DNA from: Halomonas sp. A40-4
Lineage (GTDB): Bacteria > Pseudomonadota > Gammaproteobacteria > Pseudomonadales > Halomonadaceae
Direction: 5' to 3'
DNA length: 64,000 nucleotides
Assembly (NCBI RefSeq): GCF_015767635.1
Contig: NZ_CP065230.1
Span: 2,728,001-2,792,000, forward strand
The stretch's first letter is position 1. Each line of letters opens with the position of its first letter. Under the pieces are notes generated by a model, which was not told the DNA's origin, did not search any database, and was given only the letters and a program-made list of their open reading frames with translations. The position numbers were made by a program, and so were the translations under genes. Positions 9,742 to 19,294 of this stretch are shown here, piece by piece.

Positions 9742-11331
9742 ATGGCGCTCGACTCAAGAACGATTCTACTCGGCTTGGCGCTAAGTTGCGTCACGCTGGC
9801 GAATGCCGCCGAACCCAAAGACCAACTTGTGATGGCCATCGGCGGTGAGCCCGAACAGGGGTTCGACCCGTTACTTGGCTGGGGGCAGTATGGCAACCCG
9901 CTATTTCAGTCGACGCTGCTCGCTCGAGGCATCGACCTTGCACCTCAGCCGCAGGTCGCCATCCACTGGTCGCTCTCTGACGATCGCCTCACCTGGACGC
10001 TGACGCTACGCGACGACGTACGTTTTGCCGATGGCACCCGGCTGACCGCTGACGATGTCGCCTTTACCTTCAATGCCGCTGCCAAGGCCGGCGGGAGGGC
10101 CGACCTGAGCGTGCTGCAAAACGCCGAGGCCGTCGATTCTCAAACCGTCACTCTCACCCTGCGCGAGCCGCGCATCACCTTTATCGACCAGTTGATGACC
10201 TTAGGGATTGTCCCCAGTGCCGCGCGCGAAAACGGTTACGCCGATGACTACGGCCGTGCCCCGCTGGGTTCCGGCCCCTATCAGCTGGTGGAATGGCAGG
10301 AAGGCGAGCAGCTGATCGTCGAACGTAACCCATACTTTTATGGCCCCACCCCGCCGTTTGAGCGGCTAGTGTTCTTGTTCACCGGTGAGGATACCACCCT
10401 TAACGCCTTACGCGCAGGCGACGTCGACCTGGCTACCCTGCCCCCGGCGCTTGCCGGCGAGATCCCATCCGACATGCAGCGCGTGGTGATGGAAAGCGTC
10501 GACAACCGCGGCATTCTGTTTCCCATGCAGCATGATGAAGGCAAAACCGCCGACAATGGCGCACCGATTGGCAACGATGTCACCGCCGATATTGCCATCC
10601 GCCAGGCAATCAACCTGGCGCTGGACCGCGACACTCTGGTGGACGTAGCGCTTGAAGGCTACGGCCGCCCGGCGTTCGGCCCTGCCGACGGGATGCCATG
10701 GAGCGACCCCGACGAAACCCTGGCGGCCCCTGACCTTGAGCAGGCCATTCAGCGCCTGGAAGACGCTGGTTGGCAGCAGCGCGACGGCGGCCTGCGCAAA
10801 AAAGACGGTCAAACCGCCCGTTTCCGGCTGACTTATCCCGCAGGCGACACCACCCGGCAACGGCTGGCCGAAATAAGCGCGCAAATGGTCCGCCCCCTGG
10901 GCATCGAGATGCAACCCACTGCCCGCCACTGGGATGAGATACAGCGCAAAGCGATCCATCAGGACGCCGTTGTAATGGGCTTTGGCAGCCACAGTCCCCA
11001 AGAGATCTATTACCTGTTCCATAGCGCGCATAGCGGCAACGCCTTTTACAACAGCGGCGTTTACACCAACCCCAGCGTGGACGATCACCTCGACAACGCC
11101 CAGCGAGCCGCCAGCGCCGAACAGGCCAATCGCCACTGGCGCAATGCCCAATGGGACGGCGAAACCGGCTATGGCGTGCGCGGCGACGCAACCTGGGCAT
11201 GGATGGTCAACCTGGAACACATCTACGCCGCCGACAGCTGCCTTGATCTCGGCACGCTGGGGATTGCCCCTCACGGCCACGGTTGGCCGATTACCGCCAA
11301 CCTGCTCGACTGGCGCTGGACGTGCAACTGA
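9742..11331 (+). CDS. nikA: Nickel ABC transporter, periplasmic binding protein NikA
   Basis: 529 aa, same size as E. coli NikA (524 aa). Signal peptide with hydrophobic core ILLGLALSCVTLANA and cleavage before AEPKD. The body is a family 5 (oligopeptide-type) solute-binding protein: GGEPEQGFDPL, LTWTLTLRDDVRFADGT, LGSGPYQLVEW. It captures nickel chelates and hands them to NikBC. The start at 9742 is supported by AGGAAA; the earlier ATG at 9694 would lie within the operator. First gene of nikABCDE. Confidence 0.94.
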   Translation: MALDSRTILLGLALSCVTLANAAEPKDQLVMAIGGEPEQGFDPLLGWGQYGNPLFQSTLLARGIDLAPQPQVAIHWSLSDDRLTWTLTLRDDVRFADGTRLTADDVAFTFNAAAKAGGRADLSVLQNAEAVDSQTVTLTLREPRITFIDQLMTLGIVPSAARENGYADDYGRAPLGSGPYQLVEWQEGEQLIVERNPYFYGPTPPFERLVFLFTGEDTTLNALRAGDVDLATLPPALAGEIPSDMQRVVMESVDNRGILFPMQHDEGKTADNGAPIGNDVTADIAIRQAINLALDRDTLVDVALEGYGRPAFGPADGMPWSDPDETLAAPDLEQAIQRLEDAGWQQRDGGLRKKDGQTARFRLTYPAGDTTRQRLAEISAQMVRPLGIEMQPTARHWDEIQRKAIHQDAVVMGFGSHSPQEIYYLFHSAHSGNAFYNSGVYTNPSVDDHLDNAQRAASAEQANRHWRNAQWDGETGYGVRGDATWAWMVNLEHIYAADSCLDLGTLGIAPHGHGWPITANLLDWRWTCN

Positions 11332-12302
11332 TCGCGATCACCGCCGCTCGTCTGCTGCGCCTTGCGCTGGTACTGGTGTGCGTCGCAGTCGTGTCGTTTA
11401 GCTTGATAATGCTGTCACCCATTGACCCGATTGACGCCTACCTGGGACCTCAAATGGCCCAGGTAAGCCCGGAACAGCGCCACCTGATCGCCGAGCGCTG
11501 GGGGTTCGACGAGCCGCCGGTGGTTCAGTTTGGCCACTGGCTGGGCCAGCTACTTCAGGGCGACCTGGGCGTTAGCCATGTGTATAACCAGCCGGTAAGC
11601 GAGGTCATCGGCCAGCGCTTTCAGCGCTCCATCATGTTGCTGGGCAGCGCCTGGTTGCTCACCACACTGATTGGCTTTGCCCTCGGGGTGATCGCCGGGG
11701 CAAAAGAAGGCAGCTTGCTGGATAGAATCATTAGCACCTACGCCTACTTGACGGCCTCGACGCCCGCTTTCTGGCTGGCCATGTTACTGCTGCTGTTATT
11801 TTCGGTTTACCTTGGCTGGACGCCGGTATGTTGCGCAGGCCCCACCGGCACTCTAAGCCAGGACGTCAGCCTGGCCACCCGGCTCCACCATCTGGTCCTG
11901 CCCGTAGCGACACTCGCGCTGATCGGCATCGCCAATATTACCCTGCACAGCCGCGCGCGTATGCTCGCGCTGATGAACTCCAACATCGCCACCCACGCTT
12001 TTGCACAAGGCGCCAGCCGCTGGGATATCGCCTGGCGGCACGGTATCCGCCATGCCAGCCTCCCCGCGCTGACGCTTTCACTGGCCTCGCTGGGGGAGCT
12101 GTTTGGTGGCTCAATACTCATCGAACAGGTGTTTGCCTACCCCGGCCTGGGCCAGGCAACGGTCGCCGCCGGGCTGCGCAGCGATGTGCCGCTGCTGCTG
12201 GGCATTGCGCTGTTTACCGCGCTGTTCGTCAGCGTGGGCAATTTGCTTGCCGATACTCTCCACGCGATGATTGACCCGCGCCTGCAGAAGGTGACGCCAT
12301 GA
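11322..12302 (+). CDS. nikB: Nickel ABC transporter permease NikB
   Basis: 326 aa, multi-pass inner-membrane permease of the OppB/DppB type. It has the N-terminal anchor helix (LLRLALVLVCVAVVSFSLIML), the EQRHLIAERWGFDEPP segment typical of this subfamily, and the coupling EAA-like loop near GASRWDIAWRHGIRHA. A TTG at 11283 would lengthen it, but GTG at 11322 places the protein start at the usual position and overlaps nikA by 10 bases. Overlaps nikC by ATGA. Confidence 0.92.
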   Translation: MQLIAITAARLLRLALVLVCVAVVSFSLIMLSPIDPIDAYLGPQMAQVSPEQRHLIAERWGFDEPPVVQFGHWLGQLLQGDLGVSHVYNQPVSEVIGQRFQRSIMLLGSAWLLTTLIGFALGVIAGAKEGSLLDRIISTYAYLTASTPAFWLAMLLLLLFSVYLGWTPVCCAGPTGTLSQDVSLATRLHHLVLPVATLALIGIANITLHSRARMLALMNSNIATHAFAQGASRWDIAWRHGIRHASLPALTLSLASLGELFGGSILIEQVFAYPGLGQATVAAGLRSDVPLLLGIALFTALFVSVGNLLADTLHAMIDPRLQKVTP

Positions 12303-13099
12303 GCCGAGCGCAACCCAGGCGCGATGCGTTCTGGATCGGTACCGCCATCGCCATACTGCTCGTCGCGCTACTCAGCAGTCGCTGGCTGCTCGGCGACACG
12401 CCAGGCCAGATGCACTTTGACGCCCGCCTCGCCCCTCCCAGCCTGGACCACTGGCTCGGCACCGATGCGCTGGGCCGCGACCTATGGGCGCGCACCCTGG
12501 CAGGCCTTAGCCTCAGCATCGGGGTCGGCAGCCTGGCAGCGCTGTTCGGCACGCTCATCGCGCTGGGCATGGCCATGCTGGCCATGCTGGGGCCACGCTG
12601 GGACGCGCTAGTCGCCCTGGTGATCGATACGTTGCTCAGTGTGCCACACCTGATTCTGTTACTGCTGATTGCCTTTGCGCTCGGCGGCGGGACCCAGGCG
12701 GTGATTATTGCCGTGGCGGTGACCCATTGGCCTCGCTTGGCGAGATTACTGCGCGCCGAGCTACTTCAGCTTCGCCATGCCCCGTATATCGTCATGTCCA
12801 GGGCGCTCGGCAAGTCACGACGCTTTGTGATGGCCTACCACTATCTGCCCCATGCGCTACCCCAATGTGTGGTCGGCGCCTTGCTACTGTTTCCCCACGC
12901 CATTTTGCACGAAGCCGCGCTGACCTTTTTAGGCGTCGGGCTGGACCCCAGCCAACCCGCCATTGGGCTTCTGCTCGCTGATGCCATGCGCTACTTGAGC
13001 AGCGGCGCCTGGTGGCTCGGGGTATTTCCCGGGCTTGGGCTGTTGCTGGTGGTACTCAGTCTTGAGCGCCTTTCCAGCCACTGGCGTCATGCGCTTTAG
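12299..13099 (+). CDS. nikC: Nickel ABC transporter permease NikC
   Basis: 266 aa, OppC/DppC-type permease with an N-terminal membrane anchor and five further membrane segments. LGTDALGRDLWARTLAG is the family hallmark after the first helix; the coupling loop is at RALGKSRRFVMAYHYLPHALP. It pairs with NikB to form the nickel channel. Start overlaps the nikB stop (ATGA). Confidence 0.93.
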   Translation: MSRAQPRRDAFWIGTAIAILLVALLSSRWLLGDTPGQMHFDARLAPPSLDHWLGTDALGRDLWARTLAGLSLSIGVGSLAALFGTLIALGMAMLAMLGPRWDALVALVIDTLLSVPHLILLLLIAFALGGGTQAVIIAVAVTHWPRLARLLRAELLQLRHAPYIVMSRALGKSRRFVMAYHYLPHALPQCVVGALLLFPHAILHEAALTFLGVGLDPSQPAIGLLLADAMRYLSSGAWWLGVFPGLGLLLVVLSLERLSSHWRHAL

Positions 13100-13119
13100 G
13101 CACTGCAAGGAGAGTTGAC

Positions 13120-13935
13120 ATGCTGTCCATTGAACACCTGACCCTACAATTGCCGTATTACACCAGCTGGTGGCGACGCCGCTGGGCCGAGGTATTGAGC
13201 GACGTTTCACTCGAGCTTCACCCCGGCGAGGTGCATGCCGTGGTGGGCGCTTCGGGAGCGGGCAAGAGCCTGCTCGCCCATGCACTGCTGGGTCTGCTGC
13301 CCGAGCCCAAACACCAAACCGGCCGCCTGACCTTCCAGAACCGGGCGCTTACCGCTGCGCGTCAGCGCCAGCTAAGAGGTCGTGAACTGGCCTTGATCCC
13401 CCAGTCGCTCGATGCACTCGACCCTCTGGTCCGCAGTCAGCGTCAGGTCAGTTGGGCGGCAAGCCGCGCAGGGCACGCCAGGTCTGATGCATGGCAGGCA
13501 GCCGGGCAAGCGCTCACTCACTACCAGTTGGATGAACGTGGCAGGCAGGCCTTTCCCCATGAACTGTCCGGCGGCATGGCACGGCGGGTACTCACCGCCA
13601 TGGCCCATGTGAGCCACGCGCAGTTGATCATCGCCGACGAACCCAGCGTCGGCCTCGACCCGCAACAGCGCAACCGGGTGCTTGACGCTTTGGCGGCACT
13701 AGCCCTCGAAGGCAAGTCAGTGTTGCTGATTACCCACGATCTGCGGCACGCCCTGCCCATTGCCCAGCAAGTCACCCTCATGAACCAAGGGCGATGTATC
13801 GAAACCGCATGCGCCAGCGCCTTCCGGGGCGACGGTGACACCTTGGCCACCGGCTACGCCAGGGCGCTGTGGCAGGCGCTGCCGGACAACCATTTTGGCG
13901 TGCTCACAACCACACAGGCCCAGAACGTTGCTTAG
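13120..13935 (+). CDS. nikD: Nickel ABC transporter ATPase NikD
   Basis: 271 aa ABC ATPase. Walker A GASGAGKS, signature LSGGMAR, Walker B LIIADEPSVGLD, switch His in LLITHDLRHA. It is one of two unequal ATPases, paired with NikE. AAGGAGAG precedes the ATG, 20 bases after nikC. The signature LSGGM instead of LSGGQ is normal for NikD. Confidence 0.94.
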   Translation: MLSIEHLTLQLPYYTSWWRRRWAEVLSDVSLELHPGEVHAVVGASGAGKSLLAHALLGLLPEPKHQTGRLTFQNRALTAARQRQLRGRELALIPQSLDALDPLVRSQRQVSWAASRAGHARSDAWQAAGQALTHYQLDERGRQAFPHELSGGMARRVLTAMAHVSHAQLIIADEPSVGLDPQQRNRVLDALAALALEGKSVLLITHDLRHALPIAQQVTLMNQGRCIETACASAFRGDGDTLATGYARALWQALPDNHFGVLTTTQAQNVA

Positions 13936-14566
13936 CGCCTATCGCTTACATCATGCGTTTGCCGACCAGACGGCCGTGCTGGATAACGTGTCCCTATCAC
14001 TTGAGGCGGGCGAGTGGGTAGGGCTTAACGGCCTTTCCGGGGCGGGCAAGTCGACCCTTGGCCAACTGCTGGCGGGGCATCTCACACCCCAGGCGGGAGT
14101 GATAAAGGTGGACGGCGCAGCGCCGCCACGAAGCGGCTTGCAACCCGTGCAATGGCTGCCCCAGTCGCCGGAGCTTTCGGTCAATCCACGCTGGCGGGTC
14201 AAGCGCATTCTGGAAGAAGCCTGGACACCCTCGACAGCGTTGCGTGAAGCCTTCGGGATCGAACCCGGCTGGTTGAACCGCTACCCCAGCGCGCTATCCG
14301 GCGGCGAACTGCAGCGCGTCTGCGTACTGCGCGCCCTGGCCCCCGGGGTGCGCTATCTGATAGCGGATGAAATATCCAGCATGCTCGATCCCCTCACCCA
14401 GCTTGCCCTTTGGCAAGCACTGCGCCAGGTGGCCGATGAGCGTCGGCTTGGCGTGCTGGTCATCAGCCACGACGCGGCCCTGCTTGAACGCCTCTGCCCA
14501 AGACGATTGACGCTCAGCGAGGGGCGGCTGAGCCCGCCTGCGCGGCACGGCGCTCAAAGCGCCTGA
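13928..14566 (+). CDS. nikE: Nickel ABC transporter ATPase NikE
   Basis: 212 aa, shorter than E. coli NikE (about 268 aa) but with all core motifs: Walker A GLSGAGKS, signature LSGGELQR, Walker B YLIADEISSMLD, switch His in VLVISHDAALL. The missing length is at the C-terminus, where other NikE proteins carry the binding-protein-dependent tail. A TTG start at 13928, overlapping the nikD stop by 8 bases, gives MLSAYRLHHAF, which begins at the natural first strand; the frame is open further upstream within nikD. The 3' end overlaps the opposing MFS gene by 53 bases. Confidence 0.88.
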   Translation: MLSAYRLHHAFADQTAVLDNVSLSLEAGEWVGLNGLSGAGKSTLGQLLAGHLTPQAGVIKVDGAAPPRSGLQPVQWLPQSPELSVNPRWRVKRILEEAWTPSTALREAFGIEPGWLNRYPSALSGGELQRVCVLRALAPGVRYLIADEISSMLDPLTQLALWQALRQVADERRLGVLVISHDAALLERLCPRRLTLSEGRLSPPARHGAQSA

Positions 14567-15722
14567 GCCCCAGCGCCACAACCAGCGTCACGCCAAGCAG
14601 CAGCCACGATCCCAGCGCCACGCCCTGCCAGCCCGCCCACTGCCAGAACGGCTCCAGCCAGAAACCGCCCAGGCTGGCCCCCACGTAGTAGAACACCAGA
14701 TACAACGCCGAAGCGCTGCCCCGAGCGCCCTGGGCATGGCGACCCACCCAGCTTGAGGCCAGCGAATGGGCCAGGAAAAACCCAAAGGCGTTGATGGTCA
14801 GCCCAAGGATAATCAGTAAAAGGGAATTCGCCAGCGTGATCGCCGTGCCCATCATCAGGATCGCCACGCCCATGCTCATGCAGGTCGCCGGTGAGAAGCG
14901 CTGGGCCAGCCGCCCTGAAAGCGTCGACCCGACGGTACCGCCCAGGTAGGTCAGAAACACCAGCCCCAGGCTGCTCGCCGCCAATTGATAAGGCGACTCC
15001 GCCAGGCGGAACGTAATATAACTGTACTGGTTGATGAAGATCAGGAAGTTGATGCCGCCCAGCGCATAGGCGGCGAGCAGGATCGGATTGCGCAAGTGCC
15101 CGGCCAGATCACCCAGTGCGACGCGCAACTGAAAGCGCTGCGGACGAAACGCCTGACTGTTGGGCAACAGCCGCCAGAATACCGCACAGCCCACCAGCGT
15201 CAGCACACCCACAGTTAAAAACGCCGCCGAGGGCCCGCCGATATCCGCCGCCACGCCACCGACCACACGCCCGCTGATGCCGCCCAGCGAATTGGCGCCG
15301 ATGTACAGCCCCACCGCGCTGAGTAGCGCGGGTTTATCGAACTCGTCACCCATCCAGGCGATCGCCACCGCGGGCAGGCCACCCAATACAAAGCCCTGCA
15401 CCAACCGCAGCGCCAACAGGGTTTCAAAAGTGGGCGCAAAGGCCAGCGCCAGCGAACAACCACCGGCCAGCAAGAGCGTAATGCGCATAATACTTTCGCG
15501 GCCGATCGCGTCGGAAAGTGGCCCGAATACCAGCAGTGCCAGAGCCAGCGACAACGTCGATACCGACATCAGCAGACTAACCACCAGGGTAGACACGCCG
15601 TAGGTCTCTTTTAGCCCCGGCAGCAACGGCTGCGGGGCATAAAGATTGATGAACACCAGAAAGGAGCCCAGGCAGAGGGCAAAGGTCGCGCGCCACCAGG
15701 CACGGGTGTTGGCTTCGATCAT
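14514..15722 (-). CDS. MFS transporter, YnfM-like
   Basis: 402 aa with 12 predicted membrane segments. The N-terminal FLVFINLYAPQPLLPGLKETYGV and the loop 2-3 motif GPLSDAIGR place it in the drug/proton antiporter branch of the major facilitator superfamily, near YnfM (which exports arabinose in E. coli). Substrate cannot be read from sequence. Its 3' end overlaps nikE tail-to-tail, so neither gene has its own terminator between them. Confidence 0.85.
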   Translation of the reverse strand: MIEANTRAWWRATFALCLGSFLVFINLYAPQPLLPGLKETYGVSTLVVSLLMSVSTLSLALALLVFGPLSDAIGRESIMRITLLLAGGCSLALAFAPTFETLLALRLVQGFVLGGLPAVAIAWMGDEFDKPALLSAVGLYIGANSLGGISGRVVGGVAADIGGPSAAFLTVGVLTLVGCAVFWRLLPNSQAFRPQRFQLRVALGDLAGHLRNPILLAAYALGGINFLIFINQYSYITFRLAESPYQLAASSLGLVFLTYLGGTVGSTLSGRLAQRFSPATCMSMGVAILMMGTAITLANSLLLIILGLTINAFGFFLAHSLASSWVGRHAQGARGSASALYLVFYYVGASLGGFWLEPFWQWAGWQGVALGSWLLLGVTLVVALGLRRFERRAAQAGSAAPR

Positions 15723-15749
15723 GTGATGCTCAACGGTGAGAAAGGTCCG

Positions 15750-16445
15750 CTACATCGACCGAGAGGCGTTGAGCGGCAACGCGTCCTTGAGCTTGGCCAG
15801 GTGTGACGGCGCCAGCGGCCGCCGCGATTGCCAGTAGTAGCGTTTCCAGTAGACATTATCCAGGCTGGAGATAATTACCCCCTGCGAGGTAGAGGCGTGC
15901 AGGAAATGCCCGTCGCCAACGTAAATGCCTACATGGTTATACGCTCCCGGCGGGCGGAAGAACACCAGATCGCCCGCCTGTAATTCCTGGCGGTCGATCG
16001 GGCGTCCCTCATGGACTTGCCCACGGGTGGAGCGTGGCAGCTCCAGCTCAAAGGTATCGCGGAAGATGTTGCGTACCAGCGCCGAGCAGTCGATGCCACG
16101 CTGGTTGGTGCCACCAAGTCGATATGGCGTGCCTACCCACTGCTCATGCTGGGCCAGCAGTGCCTCGCGCACCTGCTCGGTTGGCGAGGCCTGCCAATTC
16201 CCGAAGGCATCGTATTGCCCATCGAAGGGCGACATCTGCGTCTTCCAATCGTCAGGCAGGCCCGGCATCGAGCGGGCAAAATAATCATCGGGCGTATCGT
16301 CACGCGGCACGCTGGTCGCACAGCCACTCAGCACAACGACCATACAGCCAGCCATCGCAAGAGGCGCATGGCGTTCACGTAATCGACCAGAATAAAGATT
16401 GATAAAACGAGCAGCGGTAACAGCAATAGTTGGCAACGCAACCAT
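15750..16445 (-). CDS. NlpC/P60 family cell-wall endopeptidase, lipoprotein
   Basis: 231 aa. A lipobox LSGC near residue 42 after a hydrophobic stretch marks it as a lipoprotein; the signal is long, so the true start may be downstream of the annotated ATG. The NlpC/P60 domain covers about residues 95-205 with the catalytic Cys in GIDCSALVRN, His in YNHVGIYVGDGHF and a following FLHAS. Such enzymes (Spr/MepS, NlpC) cut D-Glu-mDAP bonds in peptidoglycan and allow wall growth. Only 27 bases separate it from the MFS gene downstream. Confidence 0.9.
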   Translation of the reverse strand: MVALPTIAVTAARFINLYSGRLRERHAPLAMAGCMVVVLSGCATSVPRDDTPDDYFARSMPGLPDDWKTQMSPFDGQYDAFGNWQASPTEQVREALLAQHEQWVGTPYRLGGTNQRGIDCSALVRNIFRDTFELELPRSTRGQVHEGRPIDRQELQAGDLVFFRPPGAYNHVGIYVGDGHFLHASTSQGVIISSLDNVYWKRYYWQSRRPLAPSHLAKLKDALPLNASRSM

Positions 16446-16558
16446 GCGCGATCCCTCGTCAATAATTGAATAAAAACACCAGTGGCCAGACCTATTCTTG
16501 GCTGAGCTAATACTGGTTAACCATGACTATAAGCCAAAATACCTACGTTAAGCGAGTC

Positions 16559-19021
16559 TCAATGCAAGGTACGTTGATCGCCGGGCAACGTATCGATGTG
16601 CAGCGGCGCAAAATGACGCGGCTTGTTGCCGGGAAAATCCAGGCTCGCCCAAGGCCCCGCCAGTATCGGTGCCGCGCACAGCCAGGCGACCAACGCCTGC
16701 CGAAAACTGGCCAGAAAGCTCTCCCGCTCGGGGGTTTCCCCCATGAAGAACGAGAAACCAGCGTACATGCCAGCCGCGTAATCCTGCCAGCCCGAGTAGT
16801 GATCCGCCGCCAGCTGATAGGCGCGCCCCAGCACATCGGCAAAGGACGTGGATGATAACCAGCCCAATTGGCGACCGGCAATGGCCAGGTCGACTATCTG
16901 GGCAATGTCCCAGGCCGCCATATCGATCTCGTTGCACCCATCCTCGTTATCGCGCACGCGGCGCAGCCTAAGCAGGTGATGGCGATCCTCCTCCGCGCAA
17001 TCACCGGACTCCAGAATGGCAATCTCGGCTTCCAGGCGCTGAGTATTGAGTGTGTAAGGCTCGTAATTGATTTGGTATTCCTGGCGGTCACCCGCCTCCA
17101 GCATGGACGCCAGAAAGGTCTGCATATCGTCGGCGCTGGCCAGGTGATAATGGCTTTCCACCCACTCACGAATCTCCGCGCACTCGCGGGGACTTTCCTG
17201 CTGGGGCTCACTCCATACCGCACTGTTCAGCGGTCCAACCAGGGACATCGCGGTAAACTGGCTGAGCGTCGGTCGCTCGCTGGGCTCGCGCCAGGCATCG
17301 GCGCGCCAGTCCAGCCAGTGGAACAGACTGCCCGGATCTTCCAGATGCCAGGCAATTTCATTGCACAGCGAGGCGTGCTCGCTCTCCGGCAGGCAGTGCT
17401 CCCAGGCCAGCCACGCCTCCAACATGCGCTTGGCATTGGGATAAAAGCGGCACAAACAGCTGCGCAGCGAGCGCGCGTAATCCAACAGCGCTTCCGTCTC
17501 GAGCAGTTCGCTGTTGAGGGCCATATGCAGGTAGAAGGCAAACTTCTCGGCCATGTGGATTGTGGCGGCATGACGACTGACGCCTTTCAGCGCCTGGCGC
17601 TGGGCGTTAACCGGGAAGTCCGGCTGACCAAACAGCGTCGCGGAAGGCGGCATGACACCGTGGGCCGCATCGGCAGCGAGCTGATTCAGATGATGCGCCT
17701 GAGCGGGCAGCCAGTAGCGCGCCATGGCCGCCGCACCCTCATCGGCATGCAACCCTAAGGACCCATCCAGGTACTCTCCTGCCTCGACGCGCTGCGCTTC
17801 GCTCAGCGGGGCGCCGGGATTGGCCAGCCGCAGCATGGCATCCGGCTCGCGCACGCCCGCCATGGCCAGCAACCAGCGGTGTGGCGTATTGCGCCATTGG
17901 CCAAGCATTTCGCGCGAGGCAGCCTGGGTCTCGGCGTCCAGCAGGTCGTCAACGGCGACCTGCCAAGGGCTGAACGAGCCGCTCAGCAACAGCGTCTCGC
18001 GTTCAGACGGCGTCATGTCGCGCCGGTCAATGCCATCAAACAAGCTCTGGCCTCGTCGGTAGGCAACAATCACCGCCCGCCAGTCGTGGTAGCGGCGCTG
18101 CATCAGTTCGGCGGCGTGCGCCGCAAAGGCATCCGCCTCGGCCTGACTCAACCAGCCGCTACAGGCGCCCGCCCAGGCCAGCTCGACCAGCCGCAACCAA
18201 TCCCAGGCGGCCCACTCCAGGGGCTCGCCCTGGTTGACAAAGCGGCACAGCACGCTGGCGTGGTGCGAATCGGGCTGGGCATTGCGTTGCCACTCCTGGC
18301 GCTGGGCCGCGTCCATGGCAAGCAGGTCGCGCGCTTCAACATCCCAGCGCTGGCGTTCACCCTGGGCACCCAGCCATAACAGCCCGGTCAGCAGTTCGTC
18401 GCGGCTATCGATGTCCCAAGCGGTACCTAACCAGTTGACCGCATCAGGCCAATCCGCCTTGCTTGCCGGGTAATTCAGCAGCGGGCGAAACAGCGCACAC
18501 AGCCGCCAGGGCTGAGCGCCAGGCGACGTAGGCCACAGGGCGACTTCACCGTGCTCGCGCAACGCCGTCTCAAACATTTCCCAGGTGATCCCCGCGCCCT
18601 CGGCTTCCGAATCCGCCAGCACCTGACAGGCATCAATAAAACGGTCATCGGCCCCGGAGGCCCAGCCACGCACGCCCAGGGAGCGGCGCACATCGCCCAG
18701 CCAACTACGCAGGTCGCGGTACTCACGGTGAATACGCTGCATCACGCAGCAGGCCCAGTCGCTGGCCTGCTCGGGGCTTATCCACCCCGCTGCACCGGCC
18801 AACGCCGCCCATTCAAGCGCTGCCAGCAGTTGATCCGCATCGCCTGCCGGCGCATGCAGCGCAACCCACCATTGCTCGGCCAGCTCACCCCGATGGGCAA
18901 TCCCCTGGCCCAGCAAACGCTGCTCTGCCGCCCCCGCATCCACCGATAAGGGATGCGGCGTAAAATGCCAATCGCACAGCACCAACTGCTGCGCCCACCA
19001 AGCATGTAGCGCGTCACCCAA
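16559..19021 (-). CDS. Large DUF1266-type repeat protein, function unknown
   Basis: 820 aa, soluble, very rich in Trp and Ala, no signal peptide. I recognise the DUF1266 pattern (as in E. coli YbeU/YbeR) at least twice: near residues 270-330 (AWDWLRLVELAWAG, then MQRRYHDWRAVIVAYRRG) and near the C-terminus (AWDIAQIVDLAIAG, then AADHYSGWQDYAAGMYAG). Each is preceded by a short TGLLWLGAQGERQRW / FLASMLEAGDRQEY module. A third, weaker copy is at about residues 65-118 (ALEWAALAGAAGW, HREYRDLRSWLGDVRRS). TTG at 19021 is chosen because GAGGTG sits four bases before it; the frame is open to 19060. No partner gene is evident. Confidence 0.75.
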   Translation of the reverse strand: MGDALHAWWAQQLVLCDWHFTPHPLSVDAGAAEQRLLGQGIAHRGELAEQWWVALHAPAGDADQLLAALEWAALAGAAGWISPEQASDWACCVMQRIHREYRDLRSWLGDVRRSLGVRGWASGADDRFIDACQVLADSEAEGAGITWEMFETALREHGEVALWPTSPGAQPWRLCALFRPLLNYPASKADWPDAVNWLGTAWDIDSRDELLTGLLWLGAQGERQRWDVEARDLLAMDAAQRQEWQRNAQPDSHHASVLCRFVNQGEPLEWAAWDWLRLVELAWAGACSGWLSQAEADAFAAHAAELMQRRYHDWRAVIVAYRRGQSLFDGIDRRDMTPSERETLLLSGSFSPWQVAVDDLLDAETQAASREMLGQWRNTPHRWLLAMAGVREPDAMLRLANPGAPLSEAQRVEAGEYLDGSLGLHADEGAAAMARYWLPAQAHHLNQLAADAAHGVMPPSATLFGQPDFPVNAQRQALKGVSRHAATIHMAEKFAFYLHMALNSELLETEALLDYARSLRSCLCRFYPNAKRMLEAWLAWEHCLPESEHASLCNEIAWHLEDPGSLFHWLDWRADAWREPSERPTLSQFTAMSLVGPLNSAVWSEPQQESPRECAEIREWVESHYHLASADDMQTFLASMLEAGDRQEYQINYEPYTLNTQRLEAEIAILESGDCAEEDRHHLLRLRRVRDNEDGCNEIDMAAWDIAQIVDLAIAGRQLGWLSSTSFADVLGRAYQLAADHYSGWQDYAAGMYAGFSFFMGETPERESFLASFRQALVAWLCAAPILAGPWASLDFPGNKPRHFAPLHIDTLPGDQRTLH

Positions 19022-19146
19022 GAGACACCTCGACAAAAAACACCCACTGCCCGCAGGCAAGCTTAAAGCCGCTTAGTGTAACGGAAACAGCTCCAAAGGC
19101 CGATAGATGTTGAAGGCGGGTTTTCAAAGCCAAGTGCAGGCGGGGT

Positions 19147-19231
19147 TTGTAGGAGCACAACTTGTTGCGCGATCAGCAAGCATCCCGGCACCGAAGGTTA
19201 TCGCCCGACGAAGTCGGGCGCTGGCCTACAA
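19147..19231. repeat. REP-like palindromic element
   Basis: Outer arms TTGTAGG (19147-19153) and CCTACAA (19225-19231) enclose a perfect 8-bp hairpin CGCCCGAC-GAA-GTCGGGCG (19202-19220) and a smaller CAACTTGTTG palindrome. The text GTAGGAGCACAACTTGTTGCGCGA closely resembles bacterial REP families in pseudomonads and halomonads. It sits between the converging ends of nothing: both neighbours read leftward. Confidence 0.65.
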
Positions 19232-19294
19232 GGGCTTTACGAGCGAAGGTTAAGGACTGGGTATAACACCTCCTACGGCGCTGGACGCATACCG

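Noticed and set aside
16868..17758. 296-codon open frame on the plus strand
   Set aside because: Lies fully inside the DUF1266 gene on the other strand; composition is that of a shadow frame.
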